A stretch of DNA of 64,000 nucleotides from Pterobdella sp. o SKG-2022 (Eukaryota > Annelida > Clitellata > Hirudinida > Piscicolidae): positions 6,457,332 through 6,521,331 of the forward strand of contig OZ038325.1 in NCBI GenBank assembly GCA_964035795.1, in the 5' to 3' direction. The position numbers and the translations under genes are program-made. How positions within the stretch are numbered: position 1 is the stretch's first letter; the number at the start of each line of letters is the position of its first letter. Shown piece after piece: positions 10,218 to 21,917 of the stretch. The notes beneath the pieces were generated by a model. It did no database searches, was not told the DNA's origin, and worked only from the letters and a program-made list of their open reading frames with translations.

Positions 10218-13200
10218 TTATTTTTGTTTATGCTTGGTTTCATGGAGGGCAGACGTCTGCAGACAAAGATCTAGAATCTTCTTCATCTCCATCTTCATCT
10301 CCAACAGCATAGTTCTGTCTGTTTTCTCATCATTAAACTGGCCCACCATTTCATCTCTACACACCACCAACTCCTCCTCCAGTTTCTCTATTCTTTTCTC
10401 TATTTTCATAATAGCTTCTGTTTGGCGCTTAGAATTTTTCTCAACATTTTCTAAAGCTTCTATGCCATATCTTTCTTTTTTATCGCCATCATTTTCTGGA
10501 ATGTTCTCCACGGAATCTTCTAAAAGAAACCACCTATTATGTTCTCTGTCATATATGGGAGACAGGCTCAAGAAACTTTTCCACCCTCCGCAAGGGAACA
10601 CTCTCTCAAGCCACAAAATGAACCTCAAGCTCTCAATTCTCCAAGCGGTGCTCTTGTTTGACCTGCAACATTTCAAAACATCATTTGGTGTACTATAGTT
10701 TTGTGAGTTTTGGTATCCAATGATAAAGAAACTCAATAAAATTACTTACACAAGTTTATAAAATCTACACTGAAAGGATTGATACTAACATTAAAATCAG
10801 ATTAACAGAAAATGGATAGAAGGAAGATTTCACCTGATAGAGGAGTACGTGGAATTCATCATGGCGATGAGAAGATTCATCAAGACCACAGTGGCAAAAA
10901 TGGCGTAGCAGGCGCACACAGCCCTTATGAAGTACACCCTACCTCCAGACTTTTCATAACCTTTATCTTCCGATAGATCCATTAAATTACCGGGGCTAAT
11001 GGTACGCATGAATGTAAGGTAGATGGATGTTGTGCTTTGTCGTTCATCGTAATCCAGACTGTAATCTGCCTGCATCAAAACATGCATAGCGTATCCAAAA
11101 GAGATCATTACAAAGATGTAGATGTAGATGAAGCATGTGATGTCTTTGATAATGACTTCTTTCAGAATGCTTACGATGGAGTTCCAGTCTTTGAATCCTT
11201 TGACGTATGCAATGGTATGTAGCCAGCCAAAGATCATGACGATAGAAAGGCACTCAAGGTAATCATGTGGGTTGTTGGCCACAATAGCCATGGTGAACCA
11301 CAAGAGACTGGAGACAGAGAAGGTGAGAGCTGAGATAGTGGTGAGGTTGTTGAAGATGACCAACATCAAACCCACTGGGAATTTCATCATTCCAGATGTT
11401 ATTTCTCCTACTTTATGCTTCCCAAACATCAAACTCTTCCAATTTAGTCTACTCTCTTTCATCTTCAATACTCTGTAAGTCATCATAAACACTTCACTAA
11501 GAAGGATAAACACAGGCCAGATTAGAAGCCAACCCAGGTTCTTAACGTAGTCATACCGCATCTTTACCACATCTCCATCGTAAGTCCTACTCAAAAAATC
11601 GAAGCGATGTTTGAGGAATTCTCGAGAAGGGAGTGTGAAATATGTGAATATGATCATGTATATCACGTGCAACCACATCAAAACCTCATAAACCCTCCTA
11701 CATAACTTCCAATATCGAGAGACGATCGGAAGAAAGGATGGGGTATCCAGAACGTCATTTATGAATCCTTCATCGTTAGTATAAACAATCTCTTCTAAGC
11801 AAGAAGTGTTGTGATCTTTAGAGCGTAGTCTTGATTGCCCTCTGTAATCGATTTCCACAGGGACTTCTTCTTGTGGTTTTGTGAGAGGTATTAGGTATGT
11901 GACGTCATATAGCTCCATTCGAGGGTCTTTTTGGATGTTGGTCAAAAACTCTGAGAGAATCGGTGTGAAAGAGGCATTTGACGAAAAATTTTTTCTCACT
12001 TTTTGCTTCATCCTAGGTGGGCAGTCTCGATTGAATTTATATACGTTAAGGGTATTTAGAATGCATTTTAAAAGTGAGGAAGCGCCCATTTTTGAGGCGT
12101 ATTGGAGGACGTTGCAATTTTGATAATAAATGTTGGATGTAAGCTCTCTCACAGCTTCAAGTCTTACTTCATAATACTCCCAAGTGTTTTCTGGAGGGAG
12201 TCTAGACCCTTGTTTACGACAGAACCACTTGACCGACCATTCTACAATGCTTTTATATATCTCCAGATACTTCTCAGATTCGGTATTCTTTAGAGCGCTT
12301 TGTTCGACAATTCTGTGAAGAATCGATTTTTCTTCAATGTTTCTAGCTGTGAGATCTGCCCCAAAAGACATCAAGCACTCAAACTTCCCGCAATCTCCTC
12401 TTTCGGCACTTCTATACAATGATGTACAGCCCATTGAATCCTTTTTATCCACATTGACTGAATGGTCTTTATCTTCAGCATAGAATTGATCCAACAGAGC
12501 TTCAATTTCTTTCTTTTCACCCATTTTCACAGCCATATGGAGAGCTGTTTCTCCATGGATGTTTTCCACATTTGGGTCCAGATCCGATAACAACTCCATC
12601 AGCTCACTCCTCGAATATTTGGCTGCTAGGTGGAGCGCTGTGTTCCCATCAAAGTCTTGGTCATTTAAATCATCAGGGCATCGCTCTTTCATCTTCTCAG
12701 CCACCATCGACACAACTTCATAACTACAGTGAGGCGTAGAGATGCTACAATGGAGAGCATTTTGGTTGATGTTGTCTCCGATGTTTGTGCCTGCATTTCT
12801 TTCCAGCAGAACTTTCACCGAACCTACATTGCCTTTCTTCACTGCGATGTGTAGGGGAGTTTCGCCTTCTTTGTTTTGTATTTCTGTCAAGTCATCATCT
12901 TTAGCCAAAAAATAATCTAAAACCTGAAACATTAAATATTGAGTTTAACAAATCTGATTGAAGATCAAAGGCCCATACTTGATAAGCATCATGAGCAGCT
13001 GAAGTGTGGAAGATAGTGTTGTGGTTTGTATCAAGTTGCAGAGGTGCCAACTTTCCCGCCTTCAAAATAAATTCTATCTTCTCATTGTCTCCATTTGCAG
13101 CTGCTGTGTGGAGGTATATTGGTTTGAGCATTTCGTTGGATTTGGTTTGTTCCATCAGATACTCAAGAAGTTGGTTAGAATGTTGTCTGATGGCCAGATC

Positions 13201-16200
13201 GTATATAGTTTCCAAATAATGGTTTTTCAGGTTGATGTCAGCTTGGTATTTGTCAACCAGCAATTTGACGCAGGGCATGTTGGGTTTCTTGGCAGCTACC
13301 ATCACTGGGGTGTTGCCGAGGTCATCCACAGCATTAGTGAGCCCTGGAATCTGGTCTAGAATGGTGTCAAGGATATCCACGTGATTCAATTTGGCTGCGA
13401 TGAAAAGAGCGTTTTTGAAATTCTTCTTGTTGACTTTGTCTCTAATGCTTGACCTGACTAACTTTTCCATCAAGTATTTATCATCTGCCCTCGAAATCAT
13501 TTCAACAACCCATCTAGGGTTTTTGATTCGTTCAATGTTCAGATCTGTTTCAGGGTACTCAATCAAGATTTTGGCCATTTCCTGCTGTTTGAAGACAAGA
13601 GCAAGATGGAGAGCAGTGCACCCATAGTGATTCTTCTTGTTGACGTCTGCTCCCAGCTGTAACAATTCTTCAAAAACCTCCGTTCTTCCCTTTTTGTTTT
13701 AAAATGAATTTTAATAAAAAAAACTCAAATTTAATTATTTTATTTTTAAGAGTTATTTAAGCATTATCCCATAGACAACACCTCTTGTCTCATTAAAATT
13801 TTGTCCCCTTAAGTAATGAAACATCCAATTAAAATCGCCAACCTTTTGCACTGCCCACATCAATGGAGTTTCTCCCCAAGAATCACAAGCGTCCAAAGGT
13901 AGACCCATTTCCTTTAACCTGCCAATCATCTTTGTGTGGCCATTCATGGCGGCTATATGACATAACCCCACCCTCCTCTTTCCATTCACATCTTTTAATA
14001 CCACTTCAGCTTGCAAAAACCTGCTTACCTAGGTTGGTAGAAATGGTAGTGGTAGACTAGATGGTTGTAATGGACCAGTTGGTTGAGGTGGAGTAGAAGG
14101 TTTCAATGGATTCACTTATGATAGGGGTCGTTGTAGTAATGACAATGTGTCGTTTAGTGAACTTAAAAAACAATATTTTTGATACATCAGTGAATTTCTA
14201 TTCTAAAATTTAGCAAACTTGATAATAATTTTGAAGTTACCACAGAAGCTCAAAACGACTCGCCAAAACCACCTCAAAAACCCCCAAAAAACTCCCAACC
14301 CTATCTAGAGGAGTGTTATCAAAGACAGGGCTAAGCACAGCTTGTTGCGTGGTGGTGAGAGGGTGCTCCAGGTCTTTCAACCTTTTCACAAACATTTCAA
14401 ACATCTCCACATTACCTTGCTCTGCCAGTATATGAGCGTTGTTTTTGGCTGATGGAGGTATCTGACACCTTATGTTAGTATAGCCTTTAGTTAAGTAGTC
14501 CCAGGTGCCTGTTTTTATCAAGTGGGTGGAGATCTGTGGGTTTATGTAATGAGATATTATTATTGTTTTTTATAGTTGAGTAGTAGTTTATTCTATAGCG
14601 GTGGTGAGTGAAGTAATTTTATACAAGGGGAGAATATGCGCGAGTCGATAACATTGAAGAGACACTTCAAAAATAAGATTTGGAAGGCAATCATGAACAA
14701 AACTATTAACCAAACCACAACTATTCCAGACATTGGTTTGACTTTAATATCGATGAATAAACAAGACCATGGTAATCCTAGCTCCACAAGTTAGACTCAA
14801 GGCAACACACATATGTATTTAATTCAAGCTTATACAACACTGCAACTGACCTTATGATGGCTTTCTTCTAGAGAAGTGTGAAGAAGGTTCATGTGGTTCT
14901 TTGGGTTGCTCAGATGTTGGTCTTCCAGGGTGAGGTACTATGGGAGTTGAGGTAGTGATGGAATGAAAGGTAGTGATATGAGAAAAATATTGTTATAATA
15001 ATGAAAAAATTTGAAGAATACAAAAATTGAAATATAAAGTATTATGTGCTTTAATATGATTGTGATAATAAAAATCAATAAAATGTTAGTAATAACTATT
15101 ATATTAACTCAAACGTAAAAAAATTATTAAATAAGAGGGTTATTTATTTATTAAAATAACATGAAATAACAATAATTATAGATATGTTATTTTGTCTAAT
15201 AATACTTTCTTTTGTTAATATTTTAAAATTATTAATATTTTTGAATATTAATATTTTATTATTCATACTTTTTATTTTTAATAATTTATTTTTATTAATA
15301 TTTTTTTATTATTATCAATTAAATATTATTAATATTTTTGATTATTAATATTTTTATTATTAGTGCATCACCTCCTCTTCAGCACCATCTATCTCATTAT
15401 CATTCTTCTTTCCTTTTTTTCTTTTTCCATTTTCTTCTCTAACAAGATCAACGACACCCTCTAGATCATCTTCTTCAATGAGTTTCAGAATCTAATAATT
15501 TTTTTTAAATAAACTATATTTTAGTATTTTATAATGAAATATAATACAATGCAATACCGTACAATACAGAAAAATAAACAAAACGATACAAGTTGAATTA
15601 AAGCGGCGTTGAAAAAAAATGATTTGAGGCTGAATTAAGGTGAATAATTTTTTTAATTTTTCTGATTTAATTTATGAAAGTAAGGCAAAACCTGTTTACG
15701 CAACTTTTCATAATAAGTATTTTGCTCCTTGTTTTGGAACTTTTCGCACAGCTGGATAATTGAATATTTTGTTGGGTTTTTAAAATAAAAGATAATTATT
15801 CAAAAAAAATAAATAAACATTGAAAAGTTAAAATAATAATAGATTTTTAAAAAGTACTAATAACTTGAAAAGTTGTATGTAAATAAAAAAAAATATTTTT
15901 ATTTTAAAAAATATTATTAATTTTGGAAATACAAAAATAATATCATTAATAATAAAAATAACAACTTCCGAGAGGTCCAAGGTGTGGTCTTTCAAGATAG
16001 AAAGAAGAGTTTTTGAACCGGAAACACCACGCCCTTTGACCTTCGAAAAAGGCCAATATTTTGAGCTTTTCACTTTTTTCTTTTTATTTTTTTTATTATT
16101 CTTATTATCGTTATTCTTATTTTTTTCTTCTTCCTCCAGCAGCCATTCATCGTGGATAGATATGGTATCATCTGATTCTTTTGATGTTTTTCTGCTTTTA

Positions 16201-16232
16201 GAGCTTCGATTCTTGTACAAAAAACGTGACAT
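10218..16232 (-). CDS. TRP-family cation channel with long ankyrin-repeat N-terminus (TRPV-like)
   Basis: Nine exons join in phase: 16232-15966, 15751-15692, 15491-15372, 14937-14851, 14533-14300, 14028-13843, 13689-12979, 12923-10834, 10662-10218 (about 1,399 residues). The start MSRFLYKNRSS is followed by a charged disordered leader, then roughly fifteen ankyrin units (for example GCTALHLAL, GETPLHIAVKKG, GNTALHLAAKYS). The six-helix pore unit follows: S1 near VYEVLMWLHVIY, S2 NLGWLLIWPVFILL, an S4-S5 region FGWLHTIAYVKGF, and S6 VLMNLLIAMMNSTY. A TRP-box Trp (STAWRIESLRFILWLE) comes next, then a C-terminal coiled coil and a stop. The linker pattern GW-x-Y-x-GF with IIKD matches TRPV channels best. 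TRPA/TRPN is possible given the repeat number. The pore segment (RTISPGNLMDL) lacks the usual GMGD. It would be a plasma-membrane sensory or Ca2+ entry channel; the stimulus cannot be told. It is head to head with mitochondrial EF-Tu. Confidence 0.85.
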
Positions 16233-17300
16233 TATAAGTCTGCTATTTCATGCCCTGCTTTTGAATTGTTTAAGGAGTTTTAAAAATAACGTGAACAACC
16301 AATAAGCGATATTTAACTATTTTTGTTATTATTCTTATTGCTATTTTTTTCGTTAACTAATTATTATTTTTATTATTGCAAATATTTTGTTGAGTTATTG
16401 AAACTTGAAGTGGCTTTCGAAAACAGTGGAAAAGCTTAATATTCAGCATATTATTGTTATGTGTTAAAATACACATCGGTTCTGTTATTCATGTTAATGT
16501 TATTCTTCTTTTTTTCTTCTTATTATTGTTATTATGCATTTAATTAATTACATTGGACCTCACTCTTAATCAAGAATATCATAATGAACGTCTGAGAACA
16601 ACGTTTAAAAATAAACTACACCAAGCGTTTCACCTTGTAAATAGGCCAAAAATCTGACAAGTTAATCAACAATCAAGCATTTACATCAAAAAGTTTAAAA
16701 CTCAATTCGTGTTATTAGAATTTATTACAGTGTGATTCAGTTTTAATCGGTTTGATGCTTGAATCGTATTAATATGCATGAAGATTGTAAAATATTCAAT
16801 AGGTGACTATATATGTATATTGATTTTACAGCTGGTAAAGCTAAGAATGGGTTAAATATAGGTTTTGGTTTAATTTTTAAAAAATTTTCCAATATTTTTT
16901 TCTATTGCAAAAATATCTTCAGTTTGTAATCTTTTTTAGATTTTTTTGTTGATTAATTATTCTTAGTGAAAGTTTTTTTTATTTAGTGACCACCTGCTTT
17001 TTTTTAGTTTTGAATTTGTTTGATATTATAATTATTTTAAAATTAAGCTTTTTGCTATTTTTTATGGGAATTTCTGAAAAGTTTTACATGAAATAAAGTT
17101 TTCAAATAAAACACAAATCACTTTTTTTTGAAATTGAATAAAAATAATTATCACTTTTCATAGAAAAATGAAGTTAATTAAAAATATTTTTTTTTCTAGT
17201 TTTAATATATACAAAAACTTAAAAGTTAAAATTTTAAAAGTAAAGCAAGCTTAAAGAACTAAAAATTTGCCTTCATTCAAATCATTCAAAGATTAGAAGC
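16233..17300. promoter_or_regulatory. Divergent intergenic region between the TRP and EF-Tu start codons
   Basis: About 1.07 kb separates the two start codons, which face away from each other, so both promoters and 5' UTRs should lie here. The sequence is AT-rich and I see no motif I can name with confidence. Confidence 0.5.
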
Positions 17301-18430
17301 ATGCAAATAGCAAAATCTTCAATTCATCTATTACGTCAAGTATTATTTAAACAATTTTTGAACAATTGCAAAGTCAACTATTTAAACTTATCTCGACCTC
17401 TCACCACTAAACCGCATTGCAACGTTGGTACTATTGGTCATATCGATCATGGTAAAACCACACTCACGTCTGCTATTACGAAATATTTGGCCGATAAAGG
17501 AAAGTCAAAGTAAGAAAAATGCGATTTTACCTACAATTATTACTCATATGCTAAAGAACTACATAATTCTTTGAAATATTGCAACAAATATAAATATTTT
17601 TGACTTCTCTATTTATCATAAACACAATTTTATACAAAAACTACAAAATTCATCTACTTTCAAATCATACTAAAAAAAGACATCTAAAACCCTCTATAAA
17701 CTTTCTTGCGTCAAAAATTGAAAAAAAATTTTCACTCTTTTTTATTACAAAAATAACTTCATAACTCTTATTTTTTTCCACAATCTTTATAATGATTTCA
17801 TACTTCACCACATATCTTCCCACTCCACTCCATAAATACCTCTCCACCACCCAGATACATGGCATATGATCAGATAGATCGAGCACCCGAGGAGAAGGCT
17901 CGTGGCATCACCATCAATGCCTGCCATGTCGAGTTGGATGTTTTGAAGATTATCAAATGTTTTTCTATTATTATTATAATTAAGCAATTATCATAAATTT
18001 TATTAGTATTACTATTTCAAATTTTTATTCTAATTCTTAATATTATTTTTGCTATTCTTACCATTATTTTATGAACTGTGACATTGTCATCTCCATCATT
18101 CTTATCATCATTTATATAATTAAAACAACAACCATACACACACAAGCAAATAATCATCACATCCCTAAGGTATGAGACAGAGCACAGACATTATGCACAC
18201 ACAGACTGCCCTGGCCACATCGATTTCATCAAGAACATGATTGTGGGCACATCTCAAGTTAGTACTTCTTCAGTATTTCTTATTATTTCGTTATTTTATT
18301 ATTATTATAAGCTCAGTATTTGGAACATGTACAACAGTATAATATAATTAGATTTAAAAATTATTATCAATAAATTTTTTTTTATATTACCTTGCAATTA
18401 GTTAAAAAATAACAATACATAACCAAATAC

Positions 18431-18473
<43 letters not shown>

Positions 18474-21400
18474 GATGGATGGAGCAATCTTAGTGGTAGC
18501 AGCCTCAGAAGGCACCATGCCCCAAACAAGAGAACATCTACTCCTTGCCAGGCAGATTGGTGTGTGTGTGATGTGTGTGCTAGTTATAATTTCTTTTTCA
18601 ATTCTTACAATCTTTTTCGTTAGACTTCTTTGGTGAGAGAAAATGACGTTATATGATGATGGTAGTGTGAGCTAATAACTATTCTAGTAAATAAATAAAT
18701 CAACCATTTGATAGCCCCTATCTGGGGTTTTGATGTGCAATTGATTGGTTCCACAGGGCGCTAATCCATGTACCAATATTTTTGTTGTTAACTTAGTTAT
18801 GTCACACTTTGCTCAGCTAAAGCTTAAGTTAGTAACGACAATAAAGGAAGAAGTTGAAGATAGGATTCAGTTGCTTAATCATTCTCATTGTCTTATCAAT
18901 AATAAAATTATAATCATCAGGAGTGGAAAGTCTGATAGTGTACGTGAACAAACGAGACCTTGTGGATGTGGAGACGTGTGAGTTGGTTGAGATGGAAGTG
19001 ATTGAGTTGCTACAAGAGGTTTTTTATTATTTTTATTATTATTGTTATTATTATTATTATTGTTATTAATATCTTATTATCATTATAATTTCATATTCAT
19101 TTTATTATTTTTATTATTATTATTATTATTCTATCATCAATACGTTTTCATATTTTCAAACTATTTTTGTATGTTATTTTTTTTATTATTCTCATCGTTC
19201 CTCATTACCATAACCACCCCATTGATCAGCTAGGATACCAAACTGACAACATCCCCTTTGTGCATGGGTCTGCCTTATGTTCTCTGCAGGAAACCAAGCC
19301 AGAGTTTGGGTCCAAATCTATTCAAAAACTTCTTGACTGCATGGACAATCACATCAAGTTACCTGAAAGGTTTGTATGTGTTTTTGTGTGTGTGTGTGTA
19401 AGGGGATGGAAAGGGGGGGTCTTATTAAAAGCAACAGACCCAATGCAAACCATCCATTCATCACTATTTTTTTGTACACAAAACACACTTATCTAATATC
19501 TTCAACTATTACATGTGTAAATTATTATATAAACCTTCTACCACACCAAGTTCACTATCCACCTCCCCAATACCTAACCACCATACAACCCATCACCTAA
19601 CCACCACCCAATATCCAGGAGTGCAGAGGCGGCCTTTGTAATGCCCATAAGCACCTCGTTTACAGTGCCTGGCAGGGGAACTGTGGCGGTGGGTACTGTG
19701 CAGAGTGGTGTTCTAAATAAAGGGGATCAGGTAGATGGAGGGTTGATAGTTGGATGGAGAAAAAAATATTGAGGTAAAATTAAAGAAACGGGTAGAAAAT
19801 AATTGATAGATGGGTGATGTGTTTATAGACTAATAGTTGAAATTGATAAAGAGATTAATATAGATGAATTGGATTTTGGTTATTGATTGGTTGATAGAAG
19901 TTTTTGAAACAGCCAATCATCTCACAGATCATGTTGAAAGGTTTCGGTAACAGCATTAAAACTGCAGTCTCAGACCTTCAAGTTAGTTTCTTTTGGTATC
20001 CTCCTACATTAATCAAGCCTGAATAAGAGTGTAGTAATACAAAATTTAATTATATATCACTCAATTAAAAATTAATTTTTTTAAACAAACACACGGACTT
20101 GAACTGCTAAGTCTTGTAAAGACTAAAACACACTACATCCTGCAAGCAACCATCAACATCAACTTAACCACTCTCTTATATAGAAAATGTATTATATTAT
20201 ATTAAAAAACTATCTCTATATCCACATTAATACAATCAAATCACTTTCTTCCTTCTCTTCAATATTACAAAACTCGCTTCACATCAACCTGCCAAATCAC
20301 CCATTCTACCAGATCTTCAACAAATCAGTGTTACAAGCAAAGGCGGGTGACAATGTTGGTGTGTTGTTGAGGGGAGTGAAGAGGGAATTGGTGGAGAGGG
20401 GTATGTTTCTGGGGGTGGTGGGTGGACCCGAGCAGGTGGAGGTACTTGAAGCGCAGTTCTATGTGCAGACAAAACAGGAAGGAGGTCGATCTAAACCCAT
20501 CACTTCTGGTTACGCTGGTTAGTGCTGGTGTGTTGTGGGTTTGTGATCGGAATTCATTAATGTTTTGTTTGAAAATAAGGTTGATAATTGGTTGAAATGA
20601 TTTAAATTGAATATTATGTAATAACGACTCAGTAAACCTAACGATTTGCAACAGACCGCTTCATTTGAGTGATTTGACGGTCAACTCACTTGGGCACCAT
20701 AATTAATCAAATAAACCTATACTAAATACTCCCCTCCAAATCACTTCACAGCCACCATGTTTGTTGACACGTGGAATATACAATGTATGTTGAAATTGGG
20801 AGAATATAGCGAGGATAAAGACCAAACAAAAAACGACGCACAAGAAAAAGCCATAGGAATGCCTGGAGATGTGTGCAGAGGGTTGATCTACTTGAGGAAA
20901 CCCATGGTTGTGAAAGAAGGACAGAGGTTCTTCGTCAGGGAAACCAACCTTACCACTGTCACTGGGGTTATCACCAAGGTCGGTGTTTGTGGGGTGTGAT
21001 GGATGTTTTGTTGAGAGATATTGTCGTTTGTTTTTGGAAAGATTTTCAACCAGCTTATTTTTGTAAAAGCTATAGTTTTAATGAGTTCAGTTTCATCATT
21101 ATCTTGTCATGGTTTATGACAGAACGTGGTTTCAGTGTTTTTTATTCAATCTCGATTAAGGTTTTGTACTACTTTTGATGTTAGTTTTACTTTTATATAT
21201 TTACGTTATTCTTGTTTCTGTTAATACCTAAACCGACAATATGCAACTTTGTTTGCTCATCTAAAGTTCTTAAATATAGTTTCATGTTTAAATTTATTTT
21301 CTAAATCTTTTCTGTTGTACTTTTAATATATATATCTTATCAATTCTTCGAGCGCTGAAGTTTCATTCTTAAAAGTACTAAGCTCACGATGCTACCTAAA

Positions 21401-21676
21401 AAGTTTTGTATTTTATTAATAAAATCTTTTAACGTTTATATATAATCCGATATATAGCTATACTTTTTTTGTATTACTGCATAATCAGGCAATGTAAAAG
21501 GCTTTTGCTATAATTATATAAATAGATTGTCATATGGTTTATAATTGCAGGTACATCCAGGAAAGAGGGTTCAAATCAAAGGTTTTAATTACGTACCGCC
21601 ATCTTCCTATAAGATCGAAGGAAACTCATCTACTGTTATGAGAAGAAGACAAAAAAATAAAGAAAATAAAAGCTGA
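17301..21676 (+). CDS. TUFM: Mitochondrial translation elongation factor Tu
   Basis: Eleven exons in phase: 17301-17509, 17855-17932, 18170-18257, 18475-18559, 18921-19018, 19230-19369, 19619-19730, 19928-19981, 20313-20517, 20752-20978, 21551-21676, giving 473 residues. The N-terminus ([18 protein letters not shown]) is basic, amphipathic and acid-poor, like a mitochondrial presequence. The GTPase boxes are all intact: [25 protein letters not shown], and GSAL near the G5 position. Domain 2 carries [18 protein letters not shown] and [17 protein letters not shown]. The protein delivers aminoacyl-tRNA to mitochondrial ribosomes as EF-Tu-GTP. Domain 3 is diverged: it keeps [13 protein letters not shown] and [12 protein letters not shown] but has an acidic/lysine insert ([12 protein letters not shown]) and ends in a basic tail [13 protein letters not shown] second, divergent mtEF-Tu paralogue cannot be excluded. 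An AATAAA lies about 40 bp after the stop. Confidence 0.9.
18428..18470 (+). repeat. (AC)n microsatellite abutting an EF-Tu splice acceptor
   Basis: An uninterrupted AC/CA tract ends with CTCACAG, the acceptor of EF-Tu exon 4 (exon starts at 18475). The donor of the next intron reads GTGTGTGTGATGTGTGTG. Confidence 0.85.
18696..18775 (-). mobile_element. SINE type A fragment inside EF-Tu intron 4
   Basis: Minus-strand reading: TTAGCGCCCTGTGGAACC, then CAAAACCCCAGATAGGGG, ending ATGGTTGATTTATT. It matches the SINE A body and lies wholly within the intron between exons 4 and 5, opposite to the gene. Confidence 0.7.
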
Positions 21677-21917
21677 TTTGTTTCTTATTTTGAACATTTT
21701 ATATATAATATTAAAAAATAAAATTTATAGTTTTTTATTGTAAAAAGTCAAAATTTGTCTATGGTTTTTGTTTTTACATCAAAACCAATTCAATTGTGTA
21801 ACCGCCTTGAGTGCATGTAATGAAACTAACATCTATTCATTGAAACACGTTAAAAAAAAACCATTTATTAATTATAATATTTCTTTTATTAAAAGAAAAA
21901 GTGAAAAATTGCCAGTC

